Assembly (NCBI RefSeq): GCF_004920835.1
Contig: NZ_QFHO01000003.1
Coordinates: forward strand, 186,001-250,000
Source: Stenotrophomonas maltophilia
GTDB taxonomy: Bacteria > Pseudomonadota > Gammaproteobacteria > Xanthomonadales > Xanthomonadaceae
Length of the DNA: 64,000 nt
Direction: 5' to 3'
Within the stretch, counting starts at the first letter, position 1; each line of letters opens with the position of its first letter. The notes beneath the pieces were generated by a model that ran no database searches, had not been told where the DNA came from, and saw only the letters and a list, made by a program, of their open reading frames with translations. Shown one piece after another: positions 29,937 to 38,818 of the stretch. Position numbers and translations under genes: made by a program.

Positions 29937-31183
29937 TCACCGCGGATGCCCAGCAGCTGGAGCCGGGTGGCCGGGTGACACTGTTCGAGCTGGACGCCAG
30001 CAGCGTCGGCGCCGATCAGCTGTACTTTCACCAGCACCTGCAGACCGGCGTTATCTGGTGGCAGGGCCAGCAGTACGGCGCGTGGCCGATTGAGGCGACC
30101 GGCTTCGCCAGGACCAGCGACCAGCAACCCGCACCGCGGCTGAGGGTGAGCAACATCGACGGCCGCATTGGCGTCATGTGCCAGCTGTACGGCGACCTGG
30201 TCGGCGCGCGGATCATCCGCCGGCAGACGCTGGTGAAGTACCTGGACGCGGCCAATTTTCCTCCACTGAGGAACATGGTTCGAAACAGCAGTTTTGAAGC
30301 AAGCGCCAATGCCACATCCATCCCGACAGGCTGGAACCTAGAGCGCATTCGCAGTGACGTTGGCGGTGCTATTTCCTACGTGCCGTCGCCATTACCAGGG
30401 GGAGGCCGCGCGGTTCGCCTGGAGTGGAACGCGTTGAACGCCAAGGATTGGGCAGGCATTAACTTGGCGGGGCCGGGCGCAAACTATATCCGTGTGGAGG
30501 CGAATGCGGATTACGTCAATTCCTCCTATGTGCGTGGCACACCAGGCTCGAAAGCGCAGATCTACGTGCAATGGCTGAATTCGACCGGGGGAACGGTGCT
30601 TGGCACTGTGACCCTGCCGGAAGTGACCATGGACGGCAATTGGATCCGCTTGATCCTTCCCGCCCGCTCTCGGGGCGATGCCGTACTCGGCCGCGTCTAC
30701 GTTGGGCGGCAGTTTGCCCAATCTGCAGGCTCTCACTTCATCGAAATCGACAACGTGCAGTTCGAACAGGGCACGTCACCAACCGAGTACCAGTTGACAG
30801 GCCTTGATCTGGACGCAAGCCGTAACCCGACTGCAGACCCCAACGAGCACTTCCCGGACGAAATCTGGTTCATCGAGCGCAAGGTGGCCGAGACCAAGGA
30901 GATGGTTGAGTTCGAGCTGGCCACGGCCATCGACCTCAACGGCGAGGTGCTTCCGGGCCGGCAGATCATGTCCAACGTGTGCACCTGGCTGCTGCGGGGC
31001 GGCTACCGCGGCCCCTACTGCAGCTACACCGGATCGGCCTATTTCGACATCAACGACAACCCGGTGGATGACCCGGGGCAGGACGTGTGCGCCGGGCTGG
31101 TTCGCAGCTGCAAGCGCCGGTTCGGCGAAAACAACGAGCTGCCCTATGGCGGGTTCCCGGCAGCAGGCTTGGTCCGAACCTGA
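29933..31183 (+). CDS. L: Minor tail protein L with a large inserted domain
   Basis: 416 residues. The N-terminal about 100 residues ('DAQQLEPGGRVTLFELDASS', 'RQTLVKYLDAANFP') and the C-terminal about 125 ('NPTADPNEHFPDEIWFIERK', 'VCTWLLRGGYRGPYC', four Cys that may hold a cluster) are gpL. Between them (residues about 105-290) is a beta-sandwich-like insert beginning 'RNMVRNSSFEASANATSIPT' and ending 'IDNVQFEQGTSPTEYQL', typical of carbohydrate-binding modules. Ordinary gpL is about 230 residues without it. ATGA overlap upstream. Confidence 0.85.
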   Translation: MITADAQQLEPGGRVTLFELDASSVGADQLYFHQHLQTGVIWWQGQQYGAWPIEATGFARTSDQQPAPRLRVSNIDGRIGVMCQLYGDLVGARIIRRQTLVKYLDAANFPPLRNMVRNSSFEASANATSIPTGWNLERIRSDVGGAISYVPSPLPGGGRAVRLEWNALNAKDWAGINLAGPGANYIRVEANADYVNSSYVRGTPGSKAQIYVQWLNSTGGTVLGTVTLPEVTMDGNWIRLILPARSRGDAVLGRVYVGRQFAQSAGSHFIEIDNVQFEQGTSPTEYQLTGLDLDASRNPTADPNEHFPDEIWFIERKVAETKEMVEFELATAIDLNGEVLPGRQIMSNVCTWLLRGGYRGPYCSYTGSAYFDINDNPVDDPGQDVCAGLVRSCKRRFGENNELPYGGFPAAGLVRT

Positions 31184-31212
31184 TCCCGGCAGCACATCGA
31201 TAGCATCCCCAC

Positions 31213-31235
31213 AGCCCGCCTCGCGCGGGCTTTTT
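31213..31235 (+). terminator. Internal intrinsic terminator between L and K
   Basis: AGCCCGC-CTCGC-GCGGGCT stem (31213-31231) followed by a T-run to 31235, within the only sizeable gap of the tail-tip genes. Again requires antitermination. Confidence 0.72.
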
Positions 31236-31247
31236 CGTGAGCGAACC

Positions 31248-31988
31248 ATGGAACAGAGCACCCTGCAGGCCATCCAGGCGCACGCCATGGCCGAGTACCC
31301 GCGAGAGTGCTGCGGCCTGATCGTAGCCACCGCTGCCGGTGAGGTCTACGTCCCCTGCGCCAACACCGCGGCCAAGCCCTCGGACCAGTTCCGCATGCCA
31401 GCCGAGGACTATGCCGCCGCCGAGGACCGGGGCGCCTTGCTGGCAGTGGTGCACAGCCACCCGAACGCGTCCGCCGCTGCATCGGATGCCGATCGCGTCA
31501 TGTGCGAGGCCAGCGGCCTGCCATGGCACATCGTCAGCGTGGGGCAGGTGGTGGGAGAGGATCCGGCCTGCCACGACATCCAGACCATCGCGCCGTGCGG
31601 CTATCTGGCGCCGCTGGAGGGCCGCCACTTCGCCCACGGCATCCTCGACTGCTACAGCCTGGTGCGGGACTTCTATGCGCGCGAGCTGGGCATCACGCTC
31701 AGCCAGTACGAGCGCGACGACAACTGGTGGGACAACGGACAGGATCTCTACAGCCTGGACCGCCTGCGCGCTGAGGGCTTCGAACTGATCGACGGCGATC
31801 CCCAGCGCGGGGACATGATTCTGATGCAGGTTCGTTCGCCCGTGCCAAACCATGCCGGCGTCTACCTGGGCGATGACCTGATGCTGCATCACCTGTATGG
31901 CCGGCTCTCCGAGAAAGCCGTCTATGGCGGCATGTGGGCGGAGCGCACCCGGTACATTGTTCGGCATCGCGAGGCACGCCGTGACTGA
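31248..31988 (+). CDS. K: Tail protein K: JAB/MPN plus NlpC/P60 peptidase
   Basis: 246 residues. N-terminal JAMM metalloprotease motif: 'ECCGLIV' and H-x-H-x7-S-x2-D in 'HSHPNASAAASDAD'. The C-terminal NlpC/P60 cysteine peptidase has the nucleophile in 'DCYSLVRDFYARELG' and His in 'NHAGVYLG'. Same two-domain plan as lambda gpK, needed for tail-tip assembly and perhaps local wall cleavage. Confidence 0.93.
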   Translation: MEQSTLQAIQAHAMAEYPRECCGLIVATAAGEVYVPCANTAAKPSDQFRMPAEDYAAAEDRGALLAVVHSHPNASAAASDADRVMCEASGLPWHIVSVGQVVGEDPACHDIQTIAPCGYLAPLEGRHFAHGILDCYSLVRDFYARELGITLSQYERDDNWWDNGQDLYSLDRLRAEGFELIDGDPQRGDMILMQVRSPVPNHAGVYLGDDLMLHHLYGRLSEKAVYGGMWAERTRYIVRHREARRD

Positions 31989-32592
31989 CCGCCTGCGAAA
32001 GATCCGGCTTTATGGCCAGCTGGGCAAGCGCTTCGGCCGCGAGCATCTGCTGGCCGTGGCCAACGTCGCTGAGGCCGTGCGTGCGCTCGGGGTCCTGTTC
32101 GATGGGTTCCAGCAGTACCTGCTGGAGGCCGAAGGGAAGGGCGTTCGGTTCGCGATCTTCCTCGGTCCGGAGAACCTGAGCCGCGACCAGCTGCTGGACC
32201 CGCCTGGCGATGAGGTGATCCGAATTGCGCCGATCCTGATGGGCGCCAAGAGCGGCGCACTGCAGACCATCGTTGGCGGCGTGCTGTGGGGCGTGGCCAC
32301 CTTCATGAGCATCGGCGCGACAGGCTTCGCGCTGGCTGCGTGGTCGGCGGCAGCAAACGTCGGCATGGCCCTGACGCTCGGGGGTGTATCGCAGATGCTC
32401 GCGCCGCCACCGAAGACCGTGGGCAGCAAAGAAAAGCCCGAGAACACCCCGAACTACAGCATGAACGGCACCGTCAACACGCAGGCCGCTGGCGGTCCTG
32501 TGCCACTGGCCTACGGCGGCCACGACACCAAGGGCCTGATGGTGGGTTCGGCAATCATCAGCGGCGGCATCTACGCAGAGGACCAGATGTGA
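31981..32592 (+). CDS. I: Tail assembly protein I
   Basis: 203 residues from GTG 31981, overlapping K by 8 bp. 'RKIRLYGQLGKRFGREHLLA' and a central hydrophobic Gly/Ala segment ('GVLWGVATFMSIGATGFALA'), then 'APPPKTVGSKEKPENTPNYS', are typical of gpI. It acts in tip assembly but is usually absent from virions. Confidence 0.9.
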   Translation: MTDRLRKIRLYGQLGKRFGREHLLAVANVAEAVRALGVLFDGFQQYLLEAEGKGVRFAIFLGPENLSRDQLLDPPGDEVIRIAPILMGAKSGALQTIVGGVLWGVATFMSIGATGFALAAWSAAANVGMALTLGGVSQMLAPPPKTVGSKEKPENTPNYSMNGTVNTQAAGGPVPLAYGGHDTKGLMVGSAIISGGIYAEDQM

Positions 32593-35500
32593 CCATGACC
32601 AATCCAAGTGCGGCGGTCATGCGCCAGCTGCCCATCGTCGGTGCCGTGCGGCGTGAGCTGGCCCTGGTCGGCGGCACCGCCGTGGCGCTGGCCGGTGCAA
32701 AGAAGGGCCAGAGCAAGTCGCGCGAGCCGGTCGAAGGCCCTGACACCCTGCGATCGCGTTCCTTCGCGCGCGTGCTCGACCTGATCAGCGAGGGCGAGAT
32801 CCGTGGTCTGGTCGCGGGCAACCAGTCGATCTACCTGGACCAGGTGCCGATCCAGAACGCCGACGGCACGCTTAACTTCCAAGGTGTCAGCGTCGAGACC
32901 CGGTCAGGCACGCAGGACCAACCCCACATTGCCGGGTTCCCCTCGGTGGAGAACGAGGTGGGCGTTGGCGTGGAGCTGCGCAGCAACACGCCAGTGACCC
33001 GCACTGTCTCTGGGTCGAGCCTGTCGGCTGTGCGGGTGCGCCTCGCCGTGCCGCAGCTCCAGAAGGTGAACACCGACAACGGCGACACCGAGGGCTACAG
33101 CGTCAGCTATGCCATTGACCTGTCGACGGACAACGGCCCGTTCAACACGGTTCTGACCACTGCCTTCTCGGGCAAGACCACGACCGAGTACCAGCGCAGC
33201 CACCGCATCGACCTGCCGGCGGGCAATCAGTGGCAGACGCGCATCCGGCGCCTGACCCCGAACGCCAACAGCGCGACCATCGCCGATACCACGAATGTCC
33301 TGTCTATCACTGAGGTTATCGACGCGAAGCTGCGCTATCCGAACTGCGCGCTCGCAGCGATTCAGGTAGATGGCAGCCAGTTCCAGAGCAAGCCGAGCAC
33401 GGCCTATCGCATCTGGGGCCGCATCATCCGCGTGCCGGCGAACTATGACCCGCTGACCCGAGCCTACTCCGGGGTGTGGGATGGCACGTTCAAGTCGGCA
33501 TGGACCAACAACCCGGCATGGGTGTTCTACGACATCGTGACCAACGATCGGTTCGGCCTTGGCCACCGGATCCCGCAGGCCTACGTCGACAAGTGGAACC
33601 TCTACGCGATCGCGCGGTATTGCGACCAGCTGGTGAGCGACGGCGTGGGCGGCATGGAACCGCGGTTCACCTGCAGCCTGTACCTGCAGACCGAGGCTGA
33701 GGCCTTCCGGGTGCTGCAGGACATGGCTTCCATCTTCCGCGGCATCAGCTTCTACGCCGCCGGCCAGGTGATCGCCTCGGCAGACATGCCCAAGGACCCG
33801 ACGTTCACCTACACCCAGGCCAATGTGGTGGAGGGGCGTTTCACCTACGAGGGCACCGGACGCAAGGCGCGCCACACCGTTGCCCAGGTGTCGTGGACCG
33901 ACCCGGACGACTTCGGCCGGCAGAAGGTGGAGACCGTACAGCTGCGCAGCGGCATCGCCCGCTACGGCATCAACAGCACCAGCGTGACCGCCTTCGGCTG
34001 CGACCGTCGCAGCCAGGCCCAGCGCATGGGCAACCACATCCTCTACAGCGAGAACCTGGAGACGGAGACTGTTGCCTTCGCAGTGGGTCTGGACGCGCTG
34101 CGCGTCACGGTCGGGGACATCATCCGGGTAGCGGATCCGGATCGGGCAGGGCGCCGCATGGGCGGCCGCATCCGCAGTGCCACGGCCAGTGCGCTGGTGC
34201 TGGACCGGGTGCCGGAGGCCACCGCCGCCGGCCAGACGATCCATGCCACGTTGCCCAGCGGCGTTACCGAGACCCGCACCATTCAGTCGGTCACCGGCAA
34301 CGAGGTGCGTGTGACCGTGCCGTGGTCGACCGTGCCGGTTGCGCAGTCGGTGTGGGCTACCGAGTCGAGTGAACTGGCGCTGCAGCTGTTCCGGGTGATG
34401 TCGATCACCGAGCGCCCGATCACCGGTGAGGACGGCATCACCTACGACGTGGTGGGCCTAAAGCACGTGCCGGGCAAGTTCGCTGCGATCGATGACGGCA
34501 CCCGGATCGAGCAGCCGCCGATCAGCATCATCCCGCCCAGCGTGCAGCCGCCGCCGGCCAACGTGCATCTGTCGTCTCACTCGGTGATCGACCAGGGCAT
34601 TGCCACCCATGTGCTGACCATCGCGTGGGACCAGGCCGACAAGGCCATCGCCTACGACGTGGAGTGGAAGCGGGGCGACCTGGACTGGGTGCGCGCGGGC
34701 CGCGTGTCGACGCAGAGCATCGAAGTGCGCGGTATCTACGCCGGTGAGTACTTGGCGCGCGTGCGGGCGATCAATGCCGTGGGGGCGGTGTCCCAGCCGG
34801 CGCTGAGCCCGCTGACCAGCATCGAGGGCAAGACCACACCACCGCCTGCGCTGACCTCGCTGACGACCACGCCGCTGCCGTTCGCCATCGCGCTGGCTTG
34901 GGGCTTCCCGCCGGGCGCTACCGACACCCAGCGCACCGAGATCTGGCGCAGCATGGGCCCGAACAGGGAGAACGCGGTGAAGCTGGGCGATTACGCCTAT
35001 CCGCAGAACCGGCTGCAGCTGGATGGCTTGGCGGCGGGTGCACGGTTCTACTTCTGGGGCCGGCTGGTCGATCGCAGCGGCAACATCGGCCCGTGGTATC
35101 CGGCCGGCACCGGTGTGATGGGCGAATCCAGCACGAACCAGTCGGACTACGACGCGTATTTCTTGGGCAAGATCAGCGAGAGCGCGCTGGGCCAGAGCCT
35201 GCAGACCAAGATCAATAGCATCAGCTCGCTGGTGCCGTTGGTCTGGACTGCCGGCGCGACTTACGAGCCAGGCCAGACGGTGGTCTACAACGGGCGCATC
35301 TGGCAGTGGAAGGGGCCGGGCAACGGCAACGAGACGCCGCCGGGCACAAAGTGGGTGGACGTTGGCCAGGCCGTGACCGAGGCAGGCGCGCTGGTTGGCC
35401 AGGTGAATCAGCTGCAGCTGGACGTGCAGGAGGTGGACGGCAAGGTCACTGCGGTGGGCCAGCAGGTCAACGGCCTAGTGGCGCAGTACAGCGCAGAGCA

Positions 35501-36119
35501 TGCCGGCGATGAGGATTGGAACGCCGGTGACGAAACCTCCTTCGCGGGCACCATCACCACGCTGTCGGTCATCGCCACTGGTGACTACGCACTGTCGGAA
35601 CGGGTGGAAAATACCGAGGCATCGGTGGGGGAAACCCAAGCGATCGTGCAGCAGACCTCGCAGGCCGTGGTCGATATGAACGGCCGGATCAGCGCGTCGT
35701 GGAGCTTGAAGCTGCAGGTTGCGGCCAACGGCCAGTACTACGCGGCCGGCATGGGCATCGGCATCGAGAACCAGCCGGACGGCAGCTACCAGAGCCAGAT
35801 CCTGTTCCAGGCGGACCGGTTCGCGGTGATCAATGTGGTCAACGGCCAGGTGACGTCACCGTTCGTGATCCAGGGCGGCCAGACCTTCATCAGCCAGGCG
35901 CTGATCGGCACTGGCTGGATCCAGAACGCGATGATTGGTGACGTGATCCAGTCGAATGCAACAGGCGTTGGTGGACAGCCGCGCTGGAAGCTGGACAAGA
36001 ACGGAACACTCACGATGACCGGCGCGAACAGCGGCGGCTACCTTACGATCAACGATCGTGTCATTCAGGTGTACGACGGCAATGGCACGCTGCGTGTTCG
36101 CCTTGGAATCTGGTCGTGA
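32589..36119 (+). CDS. J: Tip attachment / host-specificity protein J
   Basis: 1176 residues from GTG 32589, which has GAGGA at a 7-nt spacing; ATG 32595 is an alternative. The order is that of lambda gpJ. The N-terminal hub domains ('GPDTLRSRSFARVLDLISEG', 'IYLDQVPIQNADGTLNFQGV') lead to the 'VFYDIVTNDRFGLGHRIP' region and fibronectin type III repeats (about residues 660-870). Then comes a 'WTAGATYEPGQTVVYNGRIW' carbohydrate-binding-like segment and a DUF1983-type helical end ('EAIVQQTSQAVVDMNGRI'). The C-terminal part determines receptor choice. Confidence 0.95.
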   Translation: MTMTNPSAAVMRQLPIVGAVRRELALVGGTAVALAGAKKGQSKSREPVEGPDTLRSRSFARVLDLISEGEIRGLVAGNQSIYLDQVPIQNADGTLNFQGVSVETRSGTQDQPHIAGFPSVENEVGVGVELRSNTPVTRTVSGSSLSAVRVRLAVPQLQKVNTDNGDTEGYSVSYAIDLSTDNGPFNTVLTTAFSGKTTTEYQRSHRIDLPAGNQWQTRIRRLTPNANSATIADTTNVLSITEVIDAKLRYPNCALAAIQVDGSQFQSKPSTAYRIWGRIIRVPANYDPLTRAYSGVWDGTFKSAWTNNPAWVFYDIVTNDRFGLGHRIPQAYVDKWNLYAIARYCDQLVSDGVGGMEPRFTCSLYLQTEAEAFRVLQDMASIFRGISFYAAGQVIASADMPKDPTFTYTQANVVEGRFTYEGTGRKARHTVAQVSWTDPDDFGRQKVETVQLRSGIARYGINSTSVTAFGCDRRSQAQRMGNHILYSENLETETVAFAVGLDALRVTVGDIIRVADPDRAGRRMGGRIRSATASALVLDRVPEATAAGQTIHATLPSGVTETRTIQSVTGNEVRVTVPWSTVPVAQSVWATESSELALQLFRVMSITERPITGEDGITYDVVGLKHVPGKFAAIDDGTRIEQPPISIIPPSVQPPPANVHLSSHSVIDQGIATHVLTIAWDQADKAIAYDVEWKRGDLDWVRAGRVSTQSIEVRGIYAGEYLARVRAINAVGAVSQPALSPLTSIEGKTTPPPALTSLTTTPLPFAIALAWGFPPGATDTQRTEIWRSMGPNRENAVKLGDYAYPQNRLQLDGLAAGARFYFWGRLVDRSGNIGPWYPAGTGVMGESSTNQSDYDAYFLGKISESALGQSLQTKINSISSLVPLVWTAGATYEPGQTVVYNGRIWQWKGPGNGNETPPGTKWVDVGQAVTEAGALVGQVNQLQLDVQEVDGKVTAVGQQVNGLVAQYSAEHAGDEDWNAGDETSFAGTITTLSVIATGDYALSERVENTEASVGETQAIVQQTSQAVVDMNGRISASWSLKLQVAANGQYYAAGMGIGIENQPDGSYQSQILFQADRFAVINVVNGQVTSPFVIQGGQTFISQALIGTGWIQNAMIGDVIQSNATGVGGQPRWKLDKNGTLTMTGANSGGYLTINDRVIQVYDGNGTLRVRLGIWS

Positions 36120-36412
36120 CGCAGGGTCTGCAGGTATGGGATCAGAATGGAGCGCTGGTGCTCGATGTCACCGATCGTCTGACCCGCCATGTCGTTTCAG
36201 GATCATACGTGGCGCCGGCCGGATCATGGCCAATCATCGCTTTCATCAGTGTTCCAGGGATGGTCAACGATGGAACTTGGCTCGCCGTAGCATCGTCGGG
36301 TCCAGGCGCTGGGAACCCTGTGACAATCATCAATGGCGGTTTCAACGTTCTGTGTAACGACGCCTTCGGCGGGGTCCGCAACACTAACTACTACTCGGTG
36401 TTTCGCATATGA
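36116..36412 (+). CDS. Small tail-tip protein after J
   Basis: 98 residues from GTG overlapping the J stop. It begins 'TQGLQVWDQNGALVLDVTDR', a motif shared with the next gene ('NAGLQVFNDDQILQIDSDYR'), and with phage fibre-tip proteins. Lower GC than J. Probably a receptor-binding accessory; ends 'NTNYYSVFRI'. Confidence 0.75.
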   Translation: MTQGLQVWDQNGALVLDVTDRLTRHVVSGSYVAPAGSWPIIAFISVPGMVNDGTWLAVASSGPGAGNPVTIINGGFNVLCNDAFGGVRNTNYYSVFRI

Positions 36413-37107
36413 ATGCAGGACTGCAGGTGTTCAATGACGATCAGATTCTGCAGATCGACAGTGACTATCGAAACCCGAGGTACGCGTTTGGTGGCTATTG
36501 CAACACCAAGGCCGTAGGCAGCAACAGCTACTTCGTGGATGTGGCGATGGATGCGACGACCAGCATCGCAACAGAGTGCCCAATGGTGATTATCAGACCG
36601 GAGTCTGCTGATCAGTACGTCGGGGGGTGCTTTGTCAACGCGCCCCATCCCGAGGTTGGCAGTTTCCCGGCAAGGCCAAACGGTGCGGTCCAGTTGTGGG
36701 GGCAGTGCCCGTTCGATTGGGCTGTGCTTTCAACACGTGTAGCGATCGGGTCAGGTGGGTCGCCATACGGATTGGACATCTTTGACGCGAGTGGCAACCT
36801 GGTATTTGCGTCTGCATACCGACAGTTGAGGATCACGCAAACGTTCGATGATCCAGACAGCCAGGGATGGCCTAAGACGTTCGCGCTCACGAAGGGTCAG
36901 AACAATCCGTGGATCTGGGCGAATCCGATGATCGGACTGGCTGGAGGCACCTGGGATGAGCAGTTTCCTGGCATCGTGGGACGCTTCAATTCCGCTCGCA
37001 ATCAGCTCACCGTCGCAGCACTCGATCTGGTGACGATGCAGCCGATCGTTGGTGGCGGTAACCCCTTCGCAGGCGTTCGCCGACTGTTTGGCACCGCGAG
37101 CTACTAA
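36409..37107 (+). CDS. Tail-tip or receptor-binding protein after J
   Basis: 232 residues, ATGA overlap. N-terminal 25 residues are homologous-looking to those of the previous gene, then a unique beta-rich body ('IASECPMV'-like strands, 'PYGLDIFDASGNLVFASAYR') and a C-terminal glycine-rich end. The pair looks like a duplicated attachment motif carrying different tips. It converges tail-to-tail with the minus gene, overlapping it by 4 bp. Confidence 0.75.
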   Translation: MNAGLQVFNDDQILQIDSDYRNPRYAFGGYCNTKAVGSNSYFVDVAMDATTSIATECPMVIIRPESADQYVGGCFVNAPHPEVGSFPARPNGAVQLWGQCPFDWAVLSTRVAIGSGGSPYGLDIFDASGNLVFASAYRQLRITQTFDDPDSQGWPKTFALTKGQNNPWIWANPMIGLAGGTWDEQFPGIVGRFNSARNQLTVAALDLVTMQPIVGGGNPFAGVRRLFGTASY

Positions 37108-37409
37108 TGCGCGTGAGCTGGGGCTGTCTTCCTGTTTTTCAGGATTGAATGCGGAATGGAGACCTCTTCCGGCAGCTTCATGGTCAGCTGGATAATCATG
37201 TGGCTACCGGTCTTCCATCGGAAGCGTCGCGCGCGAACCTGGAAGGGGAGTTTTTCTCCGCCTACATCGAGATCGACGAGATCGCCTGTCCCGGGCGTGA
37301 GGCCGTCCACTGGCAATAGGCCAGGAAGCGACACTGGGATGCCCTGCAAGCGATCGATGGTGTCCTGGGTGAACAGCAGATCGAAGGTTACGTTGAGGGC
37401 TTCGCTCAT
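37104..37409 (-). CDS. Small protein convergent to the tail operon
   Basis: 101 residues on the minus strand with a TGGAG ribosome site. Beta-rich ('VTFDLLFTQDTIDRLQGIPV', 'DLVDLDVGGEKLPFQVRARR') with a basic tail. Probably co-transcribed with the SRAP gene upstream (57-bp gap). No family recognised. Confidence 0.7.
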   Translation of the reverse strand: MSEALNVTFDLLFTQDTIDRLQGIPVSLPGLLPVDGLTPGTGDLVDLDVGGEKLPFQVRARRFRWKTGSHMIIQLTMKLPEEVSIPHSILKNRKTAPAHAH

Positions 37410-37466
37410 GGCTCCATTCCGTGGGTGCGAGGTTCGGGAAGTCTAATCCAAGCGGGCCAGCTGCCG

Positions 37467-38132
37467 CTAAGCCACTGGCGCCAGCAGATCCTCGCGGTTG
37501 TTCCGCGGCGTGTTGACTGCGCGGCTGACGCGGTAGGCCTCCATCGCCGGCGTCTCGCTGGCCAGCAGCATCGCCATAGCGTCGTCCGGGCCCGCTGCCA
37601 TCCACTCATCGATCTGGCCGGCATGCAGCCACACCGGCATGCGGTCGTGGATATCGGCAGAGACGCCGCTGCTGTCGCCGGTGATGATGGTGAAGGTGCC
37701 CAGGTTGCCGTCGGGCAGCAGAGGGCTGGTGTCCTCCCACAGGCCGGCGGCCAGTAGCGGCCCGGTGGCGTGGATGAACCACGGGTCCTTCTTCTCATCG
37801 ATCGGGCTGACCGACCACTCGTAGTAGCCGGCCATGGGGATGACACACCGGCGTTTCTTGAACGCCGACCGGAAGGCGGGCTTTGTGGCCACCGTCTCTA
37901 TCCGGGCGTTGATGGTCGAGCCCTGTAGGCCCTTGGCCTTGGCCCAGAACGGCAGCAGGCCCCACGCAAGCCGGGTTACCTGCCGGCCTTCGCCGCGATC
38001 GAGGATCACGGATGCGCGCTGCGTCGGCGCCAGGTTGTAGCTGGGCTGGATCTCGGCCAGGCCGGGGGCAAGGTCAGCCAGCCCCGGCTGGCCGAAGTCG
38101 ATCACGGGGAGCTGGACGAAGCGGCCGCACAT
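37467..38132 (-). CDS. SRAP-family protein (YedK/HMCES-like), phage-borne
   Basis: 221 residues. Cys2 ('MCGRF') is the residue that cross-links to abasic sites after Met removal; 'STINARIETVATKPAF', 'RRCVIPMAGYYEWS' with its Glu, and 'DIHDRMPV' complete the active site. It protects abasic sites in single-stranded DNA. In a phage it may shield replicating DNA or counter base-excision attack. The window contains a second, longer SRAP gene at 42161. Confidence 0.92.
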   Translation of the reverse strand: MCGRFVQLPVIDFGQPGLADLAPGLAEIQPSYNLAPTQRASVILDRGEGRQVTRLAWGLLPFWAKAKGLQGSTINARIETVATKPAFRSAFKKRRCVIPMAGYYEWSVSPIDEKKDPWFIHATGPLLAAGLWEDTSPLLPDGNLGTFTIITGDSSGVSADIHDRMPVWLHAGQIDEWMAAGPDDAMAMLLASETPAMEAYRVSRAVNTPRNNREDLLAPVA

Positions 38133-38184
38133 ACGTGTAAGACTGCATCTCGGCTCGTGAGAACGCTGTCAGGTATGCTCATTT

Positions 38185-38214
38185 TTGACGGGGCATTGCT
38201 AGGCTAGGTTCTAT
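38185..38214 (+). promoter_or_regulatory. Promoter candidate for the two-gene accessory unit
   Basis: TTGACG (38185-38190), an 18-bp spacer and TTCTAT (38209-38214), in the 128-bp AT-richer gap between the divergent SRAP gene and the nucleotidyltransferase gene. The -10 is weak. It means the unit can be expressed independently of the phage late operon. Confidence 0.4.
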
Positions 38215-38260
38215 AGCTTAACGTTCAGGTTTGTTCGCACTCGACACCGGACGTCCCCAC

Positions 38261-38818
38261 ATGACTGTGCCTGAATGGAACTCGGCAGGTTTGCTCCCAC
38301 CTCACGATCCAGAGGCTCCTGTCTCCCGGGAAAGATCTCCGTATCTGGTGACCGTCGCGGACCTCGTTGCCAAGCTGTCTACAACGCCTCAGCGTTGCGT
38401 CATTGCCGACGGATTTCTCCGCTACAGAGCAGATCTTCACGCTTTAGGGTTCACCTCTGGTTTCCAATGGGTGGACGGTAGCTTCTGTTCCGATGTTGAA
38501 ACGTTGGAAGGCCGGCCGCCCAGCGATATAGATGTTGTTACGTTTCTCGACGCACCTGCGGACGTGGATCACGAAGCGGCCTTTGTAGCAAAGCCTCAGT
38601 TGTTTTTGGACCCGAAGAAAGAATATTTCTGCGACGCCTATTTTGTGGAGCTGAATGGCACTAGCCCTGAATATTTGGTTGCCAACTCTGCGTACTGGTC
38701 AAGTGTGTGGGGGCATACCAGGGGAGGTGCGTGGAAAGGCTTCTTGCAGGTGAGTCTTGATCCCGCATTTGATGCGGCCGCTAGGGGCATGCTGCAAATG
38801 GCTGAGGTGGCTCAGTGA
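38261..38818 (+). CDS. Predicted nucleotidyltransferase-fold protein (DUF6932-like)
   Basis: 185 residues from ATG 38261. It opens 'PEWNSAGLLPPHDPEAP', a conserved start in this uncharacterised family. The nucleotidyltransferase signature is complete: Gly73-Ser74 in 'WVDGSF', Asp89 and Asp91 in 'SDIDVVTF', and a third acidic residue Asp125 in 'YFCDAYFVEL'. So catalysis (nucleotide transfer to protein, RNA or a small molecule) is plausible. GC is visibly lower than in the phage. It is translationally coupled to the next gene by GTGA. The function of this family is not known to me. Confidence 0.82.
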   Translation: MTVPEWNSAGLLPPHDPEAPVSRERSPYLVTVADLVAKLSTTPQRCVIADGFLRYRADLHALGFTSGFQWVDGSFCSDVETLEGRPPSDIDVVTFLDAPADVDHEAAFVAKPQLFLDPKKEYFCDAYFVELNGTSPEYLVANSAYWSSVWGHTRGGAWKGFLQVSLDPAFDAAARGMLQMAEVAQ

